This document shows, piece by piece, positions 1 to 57,200 of a DNA stretch of 64,000 nucleotides (position 1 is the stretch's first letter; each line of letters opens with the position of its first letter). The stretch is taken from NCBI GenBank assembly GCA_002633005.1, contig NMRA01000265.1, forward strand, positions 362,906 through 426,905, written 5' to 3'. The notes beneath the pieces are model-generated. The model made no database searches and was not told where the DNA came from. It was given only the letters and a program-made list of their open reading frames with translations. The translations under genes were made by a program, and so were the position numbers. This stretch comes from Phoronis australis. Taxonomy: Eukaryota > Phoronida > Phoronidae.

Positions 1-599
1 CATGTGCCCATGTATTTATTGTAAGTGTAATTACTGTTTAGGCTTCCATCATTGTCCAGATTTGAAATGCTTACAATGCTTACAAGATAGCCTATTAGGT
101 CTTCTGCTTTAGTTCCTATAACTGAGTGGGGCTGTGAAAACTTTGATGTAATACACATCGTAGTGATCATCATTGTCGCCATCCTCAACTGTCCTCAATA
201 GTGTCCGATTGTGAATTCAAATTATCAGAAATAAGAAAGTAAGTGATGCAGTAACTGTTGCTATGAGTTATTTTAATAGCACCACACTCTTCTGCATGAT
301 GCGCTAGATTTTGATGACTAGTAACCATAGGGGGAGTGACTGATGTCCCGTGGGCACCACAAACTTGACCAGGGCCAATTATGGTATGATCTCACCAAGT
401 GATGGACAAGTGAAATTTTGTGTCTATCATTTTTCCATGTGAAGCACCAAATAAAAGCTTAATGGTGTTTAAGCTCTGTACCATATCTGCCATTGGACAA
501 AATTTGGAGAAGTCTGGGCATTTGCAACAGTGTTAGAGGTTTTTGAGAAACAAAAAATATCAGCTTTGGAAATTCTTTTTATCTGAAAGAGGCGAGAGT

Positions 600-870
600 T
601 TACAGTGTCATATTTTGATTGACCTGTGCCTTCTGTCAGACAACTTATTTTGTAACTTGTTGTTGTGAATTCTCTCCGATTCTGTTCCATCCGCATATTA
701 AACGTGATTTCTAGACTTGAAAAGAATTGACCGATTATTGTTGCTTCAGTCCACGCTCATTAACATGCTTGTCACGGTGGTTTAGTTTCAGTCGTCAAGG
801 GAACATCCTGGCCTCCAGAGAAATTCCAAGTGATTTTGTTTGTAAACAATTTCAATTCAAGCAGAGGATG
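600..870 (+). repeat. Dispersed repeat, copy A
   Basis: It shares an ordered series of blocks with 58775-59040 in the same orientation: acctgtgccttctgtcag, then tagtttcagt(c/t)gtcaagg, then attccaagtgattt, then ttcaa(t/a)tcaa. The spacing is conserved, so both are copies of one roughly 260-bp mobile sequence. No terminal repeats or coding capacity are evident. Confidence 0.65.
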
Positions 871-3800
871 AATAATTACCCATGATGCTTTGAAAGAGTA
901 CATGTACATTCGCCTTTGAAGAAGGTTGAGTCTACGTGTTACTTGTGTTGCTAGGTTTGATGAGCTTCGATTCTCTAGAGTTAGCTTTGAGCTGGTCATG
1001 AAATACATATTTGTGTAGAAAAAATGTTACGAAACTGGTGTTGTTTGCTTCTGTTATGTGCTGTGTGAAGTTGTTATTGTGAAGTTGTTATTGTGAAATT
1101 ATGTGTAATAAATTATTTTTATTGAACGAAGCAGTTCTCGAGGGGTATATTGCTGCACAATTGTTGGCATTTGGTGGACATGTGTATCTAGGCTATACCT
1201 TCTGTTTGTGAGTGACTTTTTGACTCGTTATGCGTGGTCCAAATGATTAGATTCTGAAAATAATCCGGCAAATGTTACGACCGTTCAATGGTTGTTATTA
1301 TGAAACTATGGAAGAGCCATCAGAATCGTTGAGAACTATAAACACAGGTGACGAAGATGAAAAATAAAAATAAATCCTCTTGTTACTGCTAGTTTGACAT
1401 TTTACTGTGAATTCTCAAAATTTTTTCAATCTTTTTGCATTTTTACTCATTTGTAAATGTCCACAACTTTTCAAATCATACCAAACATGGACCAATACCA
1501 AGGGTCATATGGACTGATTGAGAACGATGTGTTGTTACATAACCAAAGCTGCTTCTTTCCTCTGATTTTTTTTTCTATTAATAACAATTAATTAGCATGT
1601 TCTTATATGCTTTGTTGTTTTGGCATTGTTTTCTCCCTTTGTGATCGGGTACCGATATTTGTGGTTTCTGCAGTGTATGGTTGGTCAGCAAATAGCGACA
1701 TCCAACACCCAGACGGCATGAATGAAAAGTGATATTCCATGGCCACCTTGGTCAGTATTAATGTTAATGCAGTAATGTTATAATTCATTGAGTGAATTAG
1801 AAAAAAAAATAAGATTCCTTGTCCACTGTGCCATGTTCTAAATTGGCAAGATCGAATTAAGAGGATATCGAAACCAAAAAAGAGGAAATCTTAAAAGCCT
1901 CGATAGGAGTCCCAAAAATTTACTCACATTTCAAGAGTACCTGCATTGCTTATTGACTTACAGACAAGACAACTGGATATTTCATAGAGGTGATCAAAAA
2001 GCAACTAGTACTTAAACCAAACTAAATGGAGTGTTTTTCTTGAGAAGATGGTCTTTGCAAATCTTTGACGTCTGATTTTCCAGTAGTCGTTTGCTTGCCA
2101 TTCCCATCCATACATAATACATGAAGGATAGCGTGCCTACATTCATTCAGTAGGCCCGAGCACACAGTCCGACTCGGGGGTACTGAAGTGCAAGTATATT
2201 TTGGTACACCCCCTATAATACATTATCGTGTGTTCTCCACCCAACTGCATTTCTGTGGCAGCAATCTGAACTCCATTTTCTATAAGGTATTGGTGTAGAC
2301 TACAACAATTATAAGATCTAAAACAGTTTATTTTTTACATAACAATGACACTACAAATGAGCAGTGTTTGCCTGTCATTGCAACCGCTTTTGGGATAAAG
2401 ATGCCATCAGCCTATATTGGGTCAGCCTCAAGGTTGGGCTAACGAGGCGGATTACAGAGATGGTGACATCGTCTGATTCGTTTGTACAATACTCAAACAA
2501 TTTTTAAAGAGGTAAAACCACTTTTAACAATCCCTTGATTCAACAGTTACAACGTGTATTCAAACAGGTACAATGAAGACTCTATTTTTGTGAAAATATT
2601 ACAAATTTACAATGGTCAAAGATGAATTAAGTAAGCAGTTTCTTTATGAATTGGAGAGGTCAAAGTTTGTTAAACTTTTCTGTGAGAGCAACACTCAGTG
2701 ACCATTTGTAACTGAACTGCGTACTTGACAGTTCTATTGTACATGTAGGCTTATTGCACAAAGTTAAAAACGGCTAAACGAACTATACAGTAACAACAAC
2801 CGAGAAAAACGGAACTTGAAACTACAGTGCTAAGTACCCTGCTTAGCTATTCCGTAGCAAAACCAAGGGAATTTCAAACTGGAAAAAATACGGGACACTG
2901 GTTATCTAACAACTTAAAACATGGTTTCTAATATCACTTGTGTTTTTGATCAAAATTTTATTTTAAACCAGGACAGCTAATGAGAAGTAAAGTTTCAAAT
3001 TGCTGAGGTGACAATACTAAGTAACAATACATCGAAAAAATAATCTGACAAAATGACCCAGAATACCATGAGTGGAATACCCCCATCGTGATGGCAGAGT
3101 GCAAGAGGAATTCACCATTGTTGTTGCTAGAATGGGTCATTAATAGTCGCAGTAGCCAAACTGTACTTTGTCCGATTACTTTTGAGGTGTACTGTACCAA
3201 GAGGTTTAAATAAGGCAACAAAATACAAATCCCATTGACATTGCTTTAAAAATGCATCTCATCATGTTGCTGCAGGGATACAGTGAGCAGGACATGTTGA
3301 TAAATTCGTTGACCTTGACCTTATATATGAACTAAACAGATTACAATGAAGCTTATTGGGTATTGCTAGAAATGCACAAGTTGTTTGCAACTTTTAATGC
3401 ACAGTTCAGGATTGCAGCCTTAAACTGGAAAGCAACCATTTTTGAAGATACCTTCATTATAAATGAAAATTCTTGGCTATCTTGAACAGACATTTTCCCT
3501 CTCTATTTCCCTCGGCATACATTCAGTATCCATGGAGCACAAGGAAGTGACGTTGACGTCCGCGTGAAAGGGTTGCGTTCACTTCTATCAAACAATACAA
3601 ATGATCAACAAGGACTGTGTTCAATTGCTAGTAGGACATTATCTTTGCACAATGAAGATGTATGCAGAACCAAGATGTGGGAATATTGCTGGGACATTCA
3701 GGTAACCCTTTATTGTTCATGTCACCTTTTATTGTTCCATGGATAGTAAACTAACACCATGGGAACAGCGATCAACACCAAACATGAGACAACCAAGGGG

Positions 3801-5062
3801 TCACTATACCTTCTTAATGTAACAGTACAAATGCTTGCATTCACTTTTAATACAATTGATATTTCTTAATACAATTGATAATTCTTAGAAAGAGTAATTT
3901 TGCAATTAAACTAAATGGTGCAGATAATAATTACTCTAATACGTAAAAACTGTACACGTGCCTTAGATTATAGGCAACTTAAATATCTTAATCAAAATTT
4001 AAAAACGAGGATAAATAAATAAGCTAAAAAGAATCAAAGAAATGGGAGCTCAATATCTGGGGTGTGTGCATCATATTTAATTAAGAGCTACAGGACAATC
4101 AAAATGGGCAATCAAAATTCCTACCAGCAATATTGATATTACAAGGAAGCTTCAACTCTTAAAACATCAGCCGAAATGATTTATACTAATTAGAATAACA
4201 CGCACATTGCCGCACGGGAAGACGAGAAATAAAAAATCAAATGCACCCTGTGAATTTGACGACGATTATTAAAGTGGCTACAAGCCCGCCTAGTGTCACA
4301 ATGAACAACTTATGAACTAGACCATTTACCTTCATGGAATAGTCCTCATTCTGCTCCTTAGTCAAAATAGGTTTTATTTCTAAGTTTCGAAAAATGACAA
4401 ATGACAATTGATTGAAGCTAGAGACAAGGCTATACAAAAGTTGAATTGTGATAGCACGTCATTTTATTTTCCAACGTCGTCTTTAGCAATTACAAATTGT
4501 CACTTCTTTGCAAGACCAAAAATCATCGATTAAGAAATAAATCGTGGGAAATGTCACAGCGGCAGGTGGTTCTAATCCAAAGTTAGTTTTTATTCAACAG
4601 AATACGAGTTTATTGCCACTTTAAAGAAGAACGACTCTAGAGACAGGGACATGTTTTGCAAACAAAGCACTGGAAATGATGGTTTAAGGGTTGTACAAGC
4701 TAACCACTGAAATGATACAGCCCTATTTATGACGAGACTGAAGAACAAGAAAGCATCAGCTTAAACAGAAATTGGCATCACAATTGTACTTTTTGTCAAC
4801 TAAGATTTATACCAAGGCATAACAAGTTCTCACGGTTCAAGCAAACACTTTTAAAGTATATGGCAAAATGATTTCTAACAATGAAACAGAACTCTGTTGG
4901 ATACATTGAACAAGTTATAAAAAATATATCTCGGTATAAATCTCATTCAATCAATCTCTGTTTTTCAATTTCATTTTCCAATCACTAGACGACAACATAT
5001 CAATATAAAGTACGTGGTTATGATTATACAAATTCTGACATAGTAGTTCAAAAATTCTCCAT

Positions 5063-5107
5063 CACATGATTCATCATGTGGTACTGTCACATGATTGATC
5101 ATGTGAC
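5063..5107. repeat. Two adjacent palindromes in RBPJ 3' region
   Basis: cacatgattcatcatgtg (5063-5080) and gtcacatgattgatcatgtgac (22 bp, 5086-5107) are near-perfect palindromes with ten-base-class arms, five bases apart. Both arms contain CACATG/CATGTG E-box cores. In RNA each would fold into a hairpin. Confidence 0.75.
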
Positions 5108-5805
5108 AACAATAACAACATACACCAAATAATTATAACAAGTTATGCAATACTCAATGGAATTTTTTATAGTTTTCAACCCTTCGTATCTAATCATTAT
5201 TCAGGATATGCATTTTTGTGCTTTACACGTACTCAAATAATTGACAACACGTGATTAAGTAGTTCGAGTCAGTACACGGTAGACTTCATCTCAACCGTAT
5301 CACAGCCTCTCAAGTATGTCACTACACAATACAGGGTGAACTAGGATATAGTTCTTCAGAATACTGTTCACAATCAACCACCAAAGGTCAAAGTTCGCTT
5401 CCAGGTTTCACAAATAATTTCCTCTACACATGCGTACTCTGTAAGAACTGCAACAAGTCAGTAGGTCTTGGTCAGAAACACATGCTGCACAAGATGTACC
5501 GGCCACTCACTAACTGCTAATTGTCATCGTAGGTACACCATTATATTTTGATTGCAACAGTCATGACTTATAAGTACAAATAATGCAAGTGCCCTACATA
5601 TATGTATAAATAGGAATACACTCCCGTGATTGGTCAGATCACGCGTCACTTCTTGTACAAATCAGCCACTCGCCCTCCTAACAAGTGTCTAGGGTCAGGC
5701 TGCTTGCTCCCTGTGACTACTCATTTGCATATTTCCTTCGAAAAGTTTCCCTCACCCAGACGACATGAAGAATGAGCACATAGTATGGCGTGAAACGAGC
5801 CTTGT

Positions 5806-50500
<44,695 letters not shown>

Positions 50501-50666
50501 TAGCGTATTTCAAAATGGCGAAACTGGGACCGCTGTGTTTTGATCTCGCTATTTCACGCGATAAGTGCAATTTATTAATGGTGGACTTCTGTTCAGGTTT
50601 TGATAACTACTGGCTACTGCGTCTTTATATTATGTTTTAGGAGACATGTGATGCGATATACTGAAT

Positions 50667-51255
50667 ATGGAAGTTGAAAAAAATCTAAGTAGCGGTGAAG
50701 TGGACCAGTCGACTGAAGAAGTGGCTGCAAAAACAGTAGATAATTTGAAAGGTGGTAACTTTGGTCAAGAAGAGTGCTCACAAGAAAATGAAGAGAATTA
50801 CCCTCCTGAAATCTCGAATACAAGCACGTCAGTGTTCTACGCTGAATCCTGCGTTTCACAGAATGAAGCGAGCAGTTGTATCACACTAGATATCACCGAG
50901 AAAAAAACGAGTGTGGAAACTGAGACTTGTGACCCTGGTGTTACCGAAGTTATCTCCTTAACCGGAGGTCTTGAACATTCCCAAACCCAGGTCACTCAGT
51001 CTCAGACTAACAATGAAAATGCAACAAAGGAAATTTCCCCCCAGGAAACTCAAACTGTGCCATTTACATCACAGGAACTACAAGTAAGAAATGTTGATGT
51101 GAATAAGGACACTCATGATCCATCAGCGGACTCAAAAGTCTTTCAATCTTCAATGGCTGATGGCGAAACAGCCCCGCCCCCTTCATCCACCAATCAACCG
51201 CCAATGGCCCCTTGGGATGACTACAAACCTAAATCTCCTATAAACCAGAACACAG
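50667..51255 (+). CDS. MINDY exon 1, disordered N-terminus
   Basis: ATG at 50667 opens 196 codons and ends ACAG|GTGATG in phase 1. The sequence is rich in Glu, Ser, Thr and Gln (MEVEKNLSSGEVDQSTEE; later SQTQVTQSQTNNENATKE) and ends PPMAPWDDYKPKSP. No folded domain is visible. MINDY2-type proteins carry a similar acidic, low-complexity leader. An unspliced read-through would stop at 51315-51317. Confidence 0.9.
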
Positions 51256-54200
51256 GTGATGATTGTTTAATAAGACATTTACACGAGTTTATACATGTGT
51301 GTTCACTAGTCCTTTGAGCTTTTTGGAGGTCACTCATGACTTGCTTGTCATGAACGAATGGATGATGAAGCCAGCCAATTCATGACAGGCAAAAGTTTCA
51401 ATTGTAGGCAAATATGCCTGCATGCATTCAGATAACGCTTTTTGCTATAGAAAGAATTGTAATGCAAATATGAAAAGATTATGTAAGTCCTGTTAACTAA
51501 TAACCTATCTTACCTGCTCTCAGAATCTTCAAACCATGCTTCGTCTGTGGTCACATCAGATGCCACGCCTACAACAGAGGGCTCTGTAAGTTCACGTGAA
51601 CACGCAATGCTATCTCCAGTAGCTGCTGCTTCGGCCATGAGTCGGGGCGCAACTAGCAGCTTAGAAGCACGCGAGTCACTCTCCAGCATATACCACGTCA
51701 AGTGGGTGAAGTTCAACACAAAGCAGCTACCGATTGTGACGCAGAACGAGAATGGCCCGTGTCCCCTCATTGCCATCATGAACGTGTTGTTCCTACGTGA
51801 GAAGATCAAAGTTCCTGCCATCGTGCAGATGGTGACGTCGGACCAACTGATGGAGTATCTGGGCGATTACATCTTTGAGCATGTGCCAAAGGTACCACTC
51901 ATATCTTTCGCAAAACGTTTGGTTTATTTGAACAGAATGACTTCATGAGATTTAGTTTTGATCTTTGCCGTACTGCTTTAATGTTGTTGATGGTGCATTT
52001 TGATGGCTAAGCATCACATAAACGTCACCAGACATATGCCAAGAAGTGTAAAAATGAATTATTGCTGACCTCTGTAAGTTACATACAGAATTTATTTTGT
52101 AGCCATTGCTCTTTGATATTTATTTTTATCATATGCAATGCATAATATATAAGTTGAAGGTAACTTTAGGAATGATTTTAAACACGTGCTACTGACTTCT
52201 TTTTCAAATCGTTAGACAAGCAGATGTTCGTCTACTTTTTTGTAGTATTGAAACTTGTGTGAATGAAAGCGATCATCTTGTGTTTAAGACGTTTAATATC
52301 TCGTTTAATATCTCTTCTTTCCGTGTTCATCTGCTAGGATATCACAGATGATACTCGATTGAATTATGAGCAGAACATGCATGATGCCATGGCTGTGTTT
52401 CACAAGCTTCAGACGGGTCTAGATGTAAATGTCAGGTTCACAGGGTAAGTGCTCTCGAGTTATTAGCATTTATTGATCGAAACATACTATGTAAAATCAA
52501 GACAACCAATCACAGCGCTTGTGTTAAGTGTGAAAAATTAACAGATGTTGCTGCTCGTTTTCTCGTGGTTTATGGTGTAATAAGAATGGGCGAAGTGTTG
52601 CGTTTGTGGTGGTTGTGACAAGTTAGTATTTGACTATGGTGTGGCTCTTTTCACCTTTCCGTGGAACATCAAGAGAAGCCTGGGTATGGCACAAGTTGTA
52701 CAAGAATCTCGCGTGTTGGTGGACACGGTACACTGGTGCTGGGTACGTTTGTGCGTCACACTCGTGTCCGAGAAGCTAAGAAATTTTCATTGAAGTTGCC
52801 TTTTTTCTACTTTCTCGTTTTTCTGATATTAAATTCACGACTGTGACACGCAGTGCTCTAAAGGAAGGTTTAATGATGCTTATCACCATGGAGTCACTTT
52901 TAATGTTGTTTACGTGTCAGTTAGGTCCATTCAACTATCCCAGTCTAGAAGCCACTCAGTGTGGTTCTTGTAGTCAAACCCCCCGTACAAATGGCGAGTC
53001 TGCATACTGACGTAATTTGTAGTGAGCCCATGAGTTACAGTGGCACCAACAGGTCAGGATTGTTGAAAATACAGAATAAGGGTAGATATTGTGAACAGAC
53101 TGTATAAATTGATCTATTTCATAGCACTATAATTTACCTCATGTGGCATTGTACTTAATGTCAAAAGTAATGTATTGGTATGCAAAATTTAGGCCAAATA
53201 GTGTACCATGAAGTATGTACCCGAAACCTCTAGTCACTTACAGTAACGTGTCTAGCATACACCATGCCAACATGTTGTCCGTTTCAGCGTGAATGACTTT
53301 GAGTACACTCCTGAATGTATAGTGTTTGATCTGCTTCACATCCCCCTATACCATGGCTGGCTAGTGGACCCTCAGGATCTTACAACTGTGAAGGCTGTTG
53401 GTAACTGTGGCTATAATCAACTGGTGGAGAAGATCATTGGGCAGAAGTGCTCAGACAAGCAGGACCTGGTCACTGAAGGTTTGATCTTTAGCTAGGTTTG
53501 ATGAACTGTCATGCCTAGAGTGGGTAGTCATACGTGGTCATATCATGTGACCTTCCAAGGTCTGAAATGACTGATGCTCCGACTGGGGCTTGAACCCGAA
53601 ACTTTCTTGTTATGTAAGTTCACGTTATGATTACTACTTTCTTGTGCCAGAATTGTAATGTCAGTGCGGCAAAATGTCCCTGGTTTGAAATCCAGTCTCC
53701 GAACTTCATCTTAGTGCCTATAGACATGGTGAATCAGTGTAATATAGGATAAAAATTTATAGATATTTCGGTAATCTCAAGTTGTTTGGGCTTTGTCACC
53801 ACAGAAATGATGAAGAATGTGAGAGGACGCAATACGCATACCATTGTCAGGAGCTGTGGCCTTGTTGTTTACCTTGTACCACACATCAGAATACACATAG
53901 ACCTTGCATAAATTGGATACAATTGGACAGAGAAATTGTATCCTAGTAATGCAAAATGGACTGATCAGAAGGGTTATGCGTAAACCTCAGAACTTTGTGC
54001 GAGTTAAACAAAGATCTGACTTGTGCGTGTCTGATATGCAAGTTTTACTATATGCTCAACTCCTACTGGTTTGCATTGATGTCTCTAAATCAACACTCCA
54101 ACTGATGATGTTTTTTCATTTGTGTATTTATAAGCATTGTTAACAGACTCAGAGATGTTCCATACTAATTACAGTGTGTATAGAGTAAACTCTGCCATAT

Positions 54201-57200
54201 AACTCGCATAAGTCTGATTCGTTGTACGGTTGTTTTATTTCATGTACTTGGCCTTTCTGATAAACCAGTGGCTCCTCATTGTTAAAATCTCTCAATTCAG
54301 TTCGATTCGTGCAAGTTATCTAACCATGACGGCGTTTTCCCGCTTAGTGACTTTACCAGACATTGAGGGTTGTGCCGTGTGTGATAACATCTAGTTTGTT
54401 TGTTAACTGCCAATCACAGTCTTTTGCCTGGTATGACAACAGGCAGGCCAATTATCTACCAGAAACCCAGAGCGAATTGGTACTTTCGGAAAGAATAGAT
54501 TGTCGTAACTTTGGTTGTAGTTGGGTGATTTTGGCTTTTCAAAAACTAAAGATGATCATCATTTGATGAGGATTTCAGAAATGCTATTGGTTTATGTTCA
54601 GATATGTTATAACTTTACTTTTATTTTTAACAGCACAGCCCAGTCAGGCTAGATAGATCTTATTGGAGATAAGAGCAATTATCAAACAAAAGAGAGCTGG
54701 CCCTCCTACCATAAATGCCAGAATGGAGTTAATCAGTCGTGTAAGATATTGGCTACAGGGGTCATCTTCCCAACTTGTCGTTGGGCTATAGAATCCAACA
54801 AGTTGGAAGCAACAGGAAAACGCTGTAATTTGCATGCCTGGATTATAAATAGTGTAATTGGTCGTGGTATGCTTTTGCTGCTTTGCTACCCTAGTGTATA
54901 GAAGACCTGCGTGACACATTGTCTTTTTTCCTATATAACTAGCTCTGGCAGCAGAGTCATTCCTGGAGAACTCGATGTCTCAGCTCACTTACCATGGCCT
55001 AAGTGAGTTGTCACAGACTGTCAAGGAACAGCAGATGTGTGTGTTCTTTAGGAACAATCACTTCAGCACTCTGTACAGGAATAAGGTGAGTAGTCCAGGG
55101 CCAAATATCATCAAATTCTACTCGAGTCTACTCGGAAATGATAACTTGCATCGCATGAAAACAGAAAATTCACTCAAGCATGGCCATGACGGCAAACTTT
55201 GAAAAAAATACCCGCCGTTGTCCCAATGTGTGAAGTGGATAATCGTGTTCTCATATAAAGTTAACTAAAATAAAAGGTAAACATGTTAGTCACACGGAAT
55301 ATAGTTCACTTTAAGTACAAGTCACCATTAATTAAGCATAGGCTAATGACTGAGAGTTGCTTTGAATTAGATTAATTGAGCTAATAAGGATATAATGAGC
55401 ACCAAACTTGTCCCCAAAGCCCCTCTCATAATAGTCAATGATTCATTGAGTAGCCTTGGGTAAAATTTTATGATCGCCCACCCAGGGCCATGCAGTTTCT
55501 TGCCATTTTATTGAAGGCAATCATTCATAAGGTATAGTCACAGGCTGTGTGCAATTTCAATTCCACATTCGAAGGTTCTCCTTGGTAAAAATGCAGATGT
55601 GGCTCAAATTCAGTGATGTGTTTTGCTGTTGAAAACTTCCTGTGTGCTAATTCATGGAAACGACAAAGGTAACACACTCTTACGGTTGGTGAACATCCCA
55701 CTGTCATTGTGTCAACTGAAGAAAAAATACCTTTTTGCACCAAACTATTCCAATCATTTGGCGTTTCATGAAATATCATGCAGAAATAAATTGGACATTT
55801 GAAACAGACCTCAAGGACTTTAAACATGGCTCGGAGCTTTTCTACCCTCGCTGGAGGTGTCTAATGACGGCTCTTGGTTTTTTGAGTAAGGTTTCCTTCA
55901 ACGATCAATAGATCATGCCACAGCATGGGTCTGTTTATAAGGGCTCCCAACATTTGTCAGACCCAGTTTCCATGCTGTGTGAGCCGTTCTGGTGGTCTCT
56001 GAGTCAGGTACAACTTATTACATAACACTGTTGTATGCTACCAACCTGTCGCACAATGTTGCCACCTAGCAACTAACTTGAAACAAGTGCAACTGTTTTT
56101 AACACTGAAATTATTACAAGATGCAGTAGCAACCTGTTGTTTACTATATAACCTTTGAGTGTAGATTTTTCTTTTTAACATTGAGATATTATCATATGCT
56201 ATAATAATCCTTCACCTCTTTAGTAAACAATATAGCAGACATGTTGAAATTTACTTCATCATTTTTCTTCACAAAAATAAAGATTAAGAAAAATTTAATC
56301 AACTGGTAGGATGGGTTTGTGCTGTGTAAATGTTATGAAACAACGGCTGGTAAAGTCTGCGTCCGCCACAACAATGAGGTAATCAACTTTTAAAAAATGA
56401 CAATTTGATGATTTTGTTTGTACAAAATAGGTGGAGAATTACTGTATGATAATTAGTACTTTTGAAGCCTTTTCCTTTTAACAGGATGAGCTCTTCCTCT
56501 TAGTCACTGATCAAGGATTCCTAACCGAGACCAACGTCGTCTGGGAAACTCTGTCCAATGTCGAGGGCGACGGTCATTTTGTGGATGCTGAATTCCGCAA
56601 TTTCCAGAAACCGCAAGCCTCAACGGCCCCCATATCCACACCTACTGTTGCCATTGGATCGGAGTCGCAAGTTGATCAAGAGTAGGTTGTATAATTGTAG
56701 CAAAAATTTAATGACTAATATTATGTGAAACAAACCAGTAAGTCTCACTTGTGAGTATCTGTAACTAAAAGTGGGGTGCTTGCAGAGCTCATGTTGGGTG
56801 CTTGCAGAGCTCCTGTTGGGTGCTTGCAGAGCTCCTGTTGGGTGCTTGCAGAGCTCCTGTTGGGTGCTTGCTCAGGTTTGTGTGACAAATGGCAAGGAAT
56901 GGATCCCTGTGGTGTGGTGACATACTGTGACAATCAAAACTTGTTTGTCAGTAATTCTGACATTTTCAGAGCTGCCGGCTGTTGAGGATTTATCAATATT
57001 TTGTGTACTATGTATATACTTTCGGGGCTTCAGAAGCCACTACCTACAAATTTTCAAATGTTAGGGATTTTGAATATTTATTTATCTTCAAAAAATCAGA
57101 TGAAAGTTAAAATTATTCTTAAAATTGACAGTGTTTCGAAGCGTCAGATTGGCGAATATCGAGGTTGAAGGTACCAGAAAGTGAAGGGAATTATCAAAAA

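Larger units (their letters stand above)
1..5805. other. Downstream flank / probable RBPJ 3'UTR, no coding exon supported
   Basis: No open frame here resembles a known protein. On the minus strand the RBPJ 3'UTR must start at 5805. Possible minus-strand AATAAA signals (tttatt on plus) lie at 4609-4614, 4589-4594, 4463-4468 and 2327-2332; I cannot choose among them. A plus-strand AATAAA at 1107-1112 could end a convergent gene lying left of the window. A dispersed repeat covers about 600-870. Confidence 0.4.

Noticed and set aside
53580-53650. tRNA gene on the minus strand
   Set aside because: Only a B-box-like match is convincing. No acceptor stem or anticodon arm can be folded, so it is listed only as a possible SINE relic.
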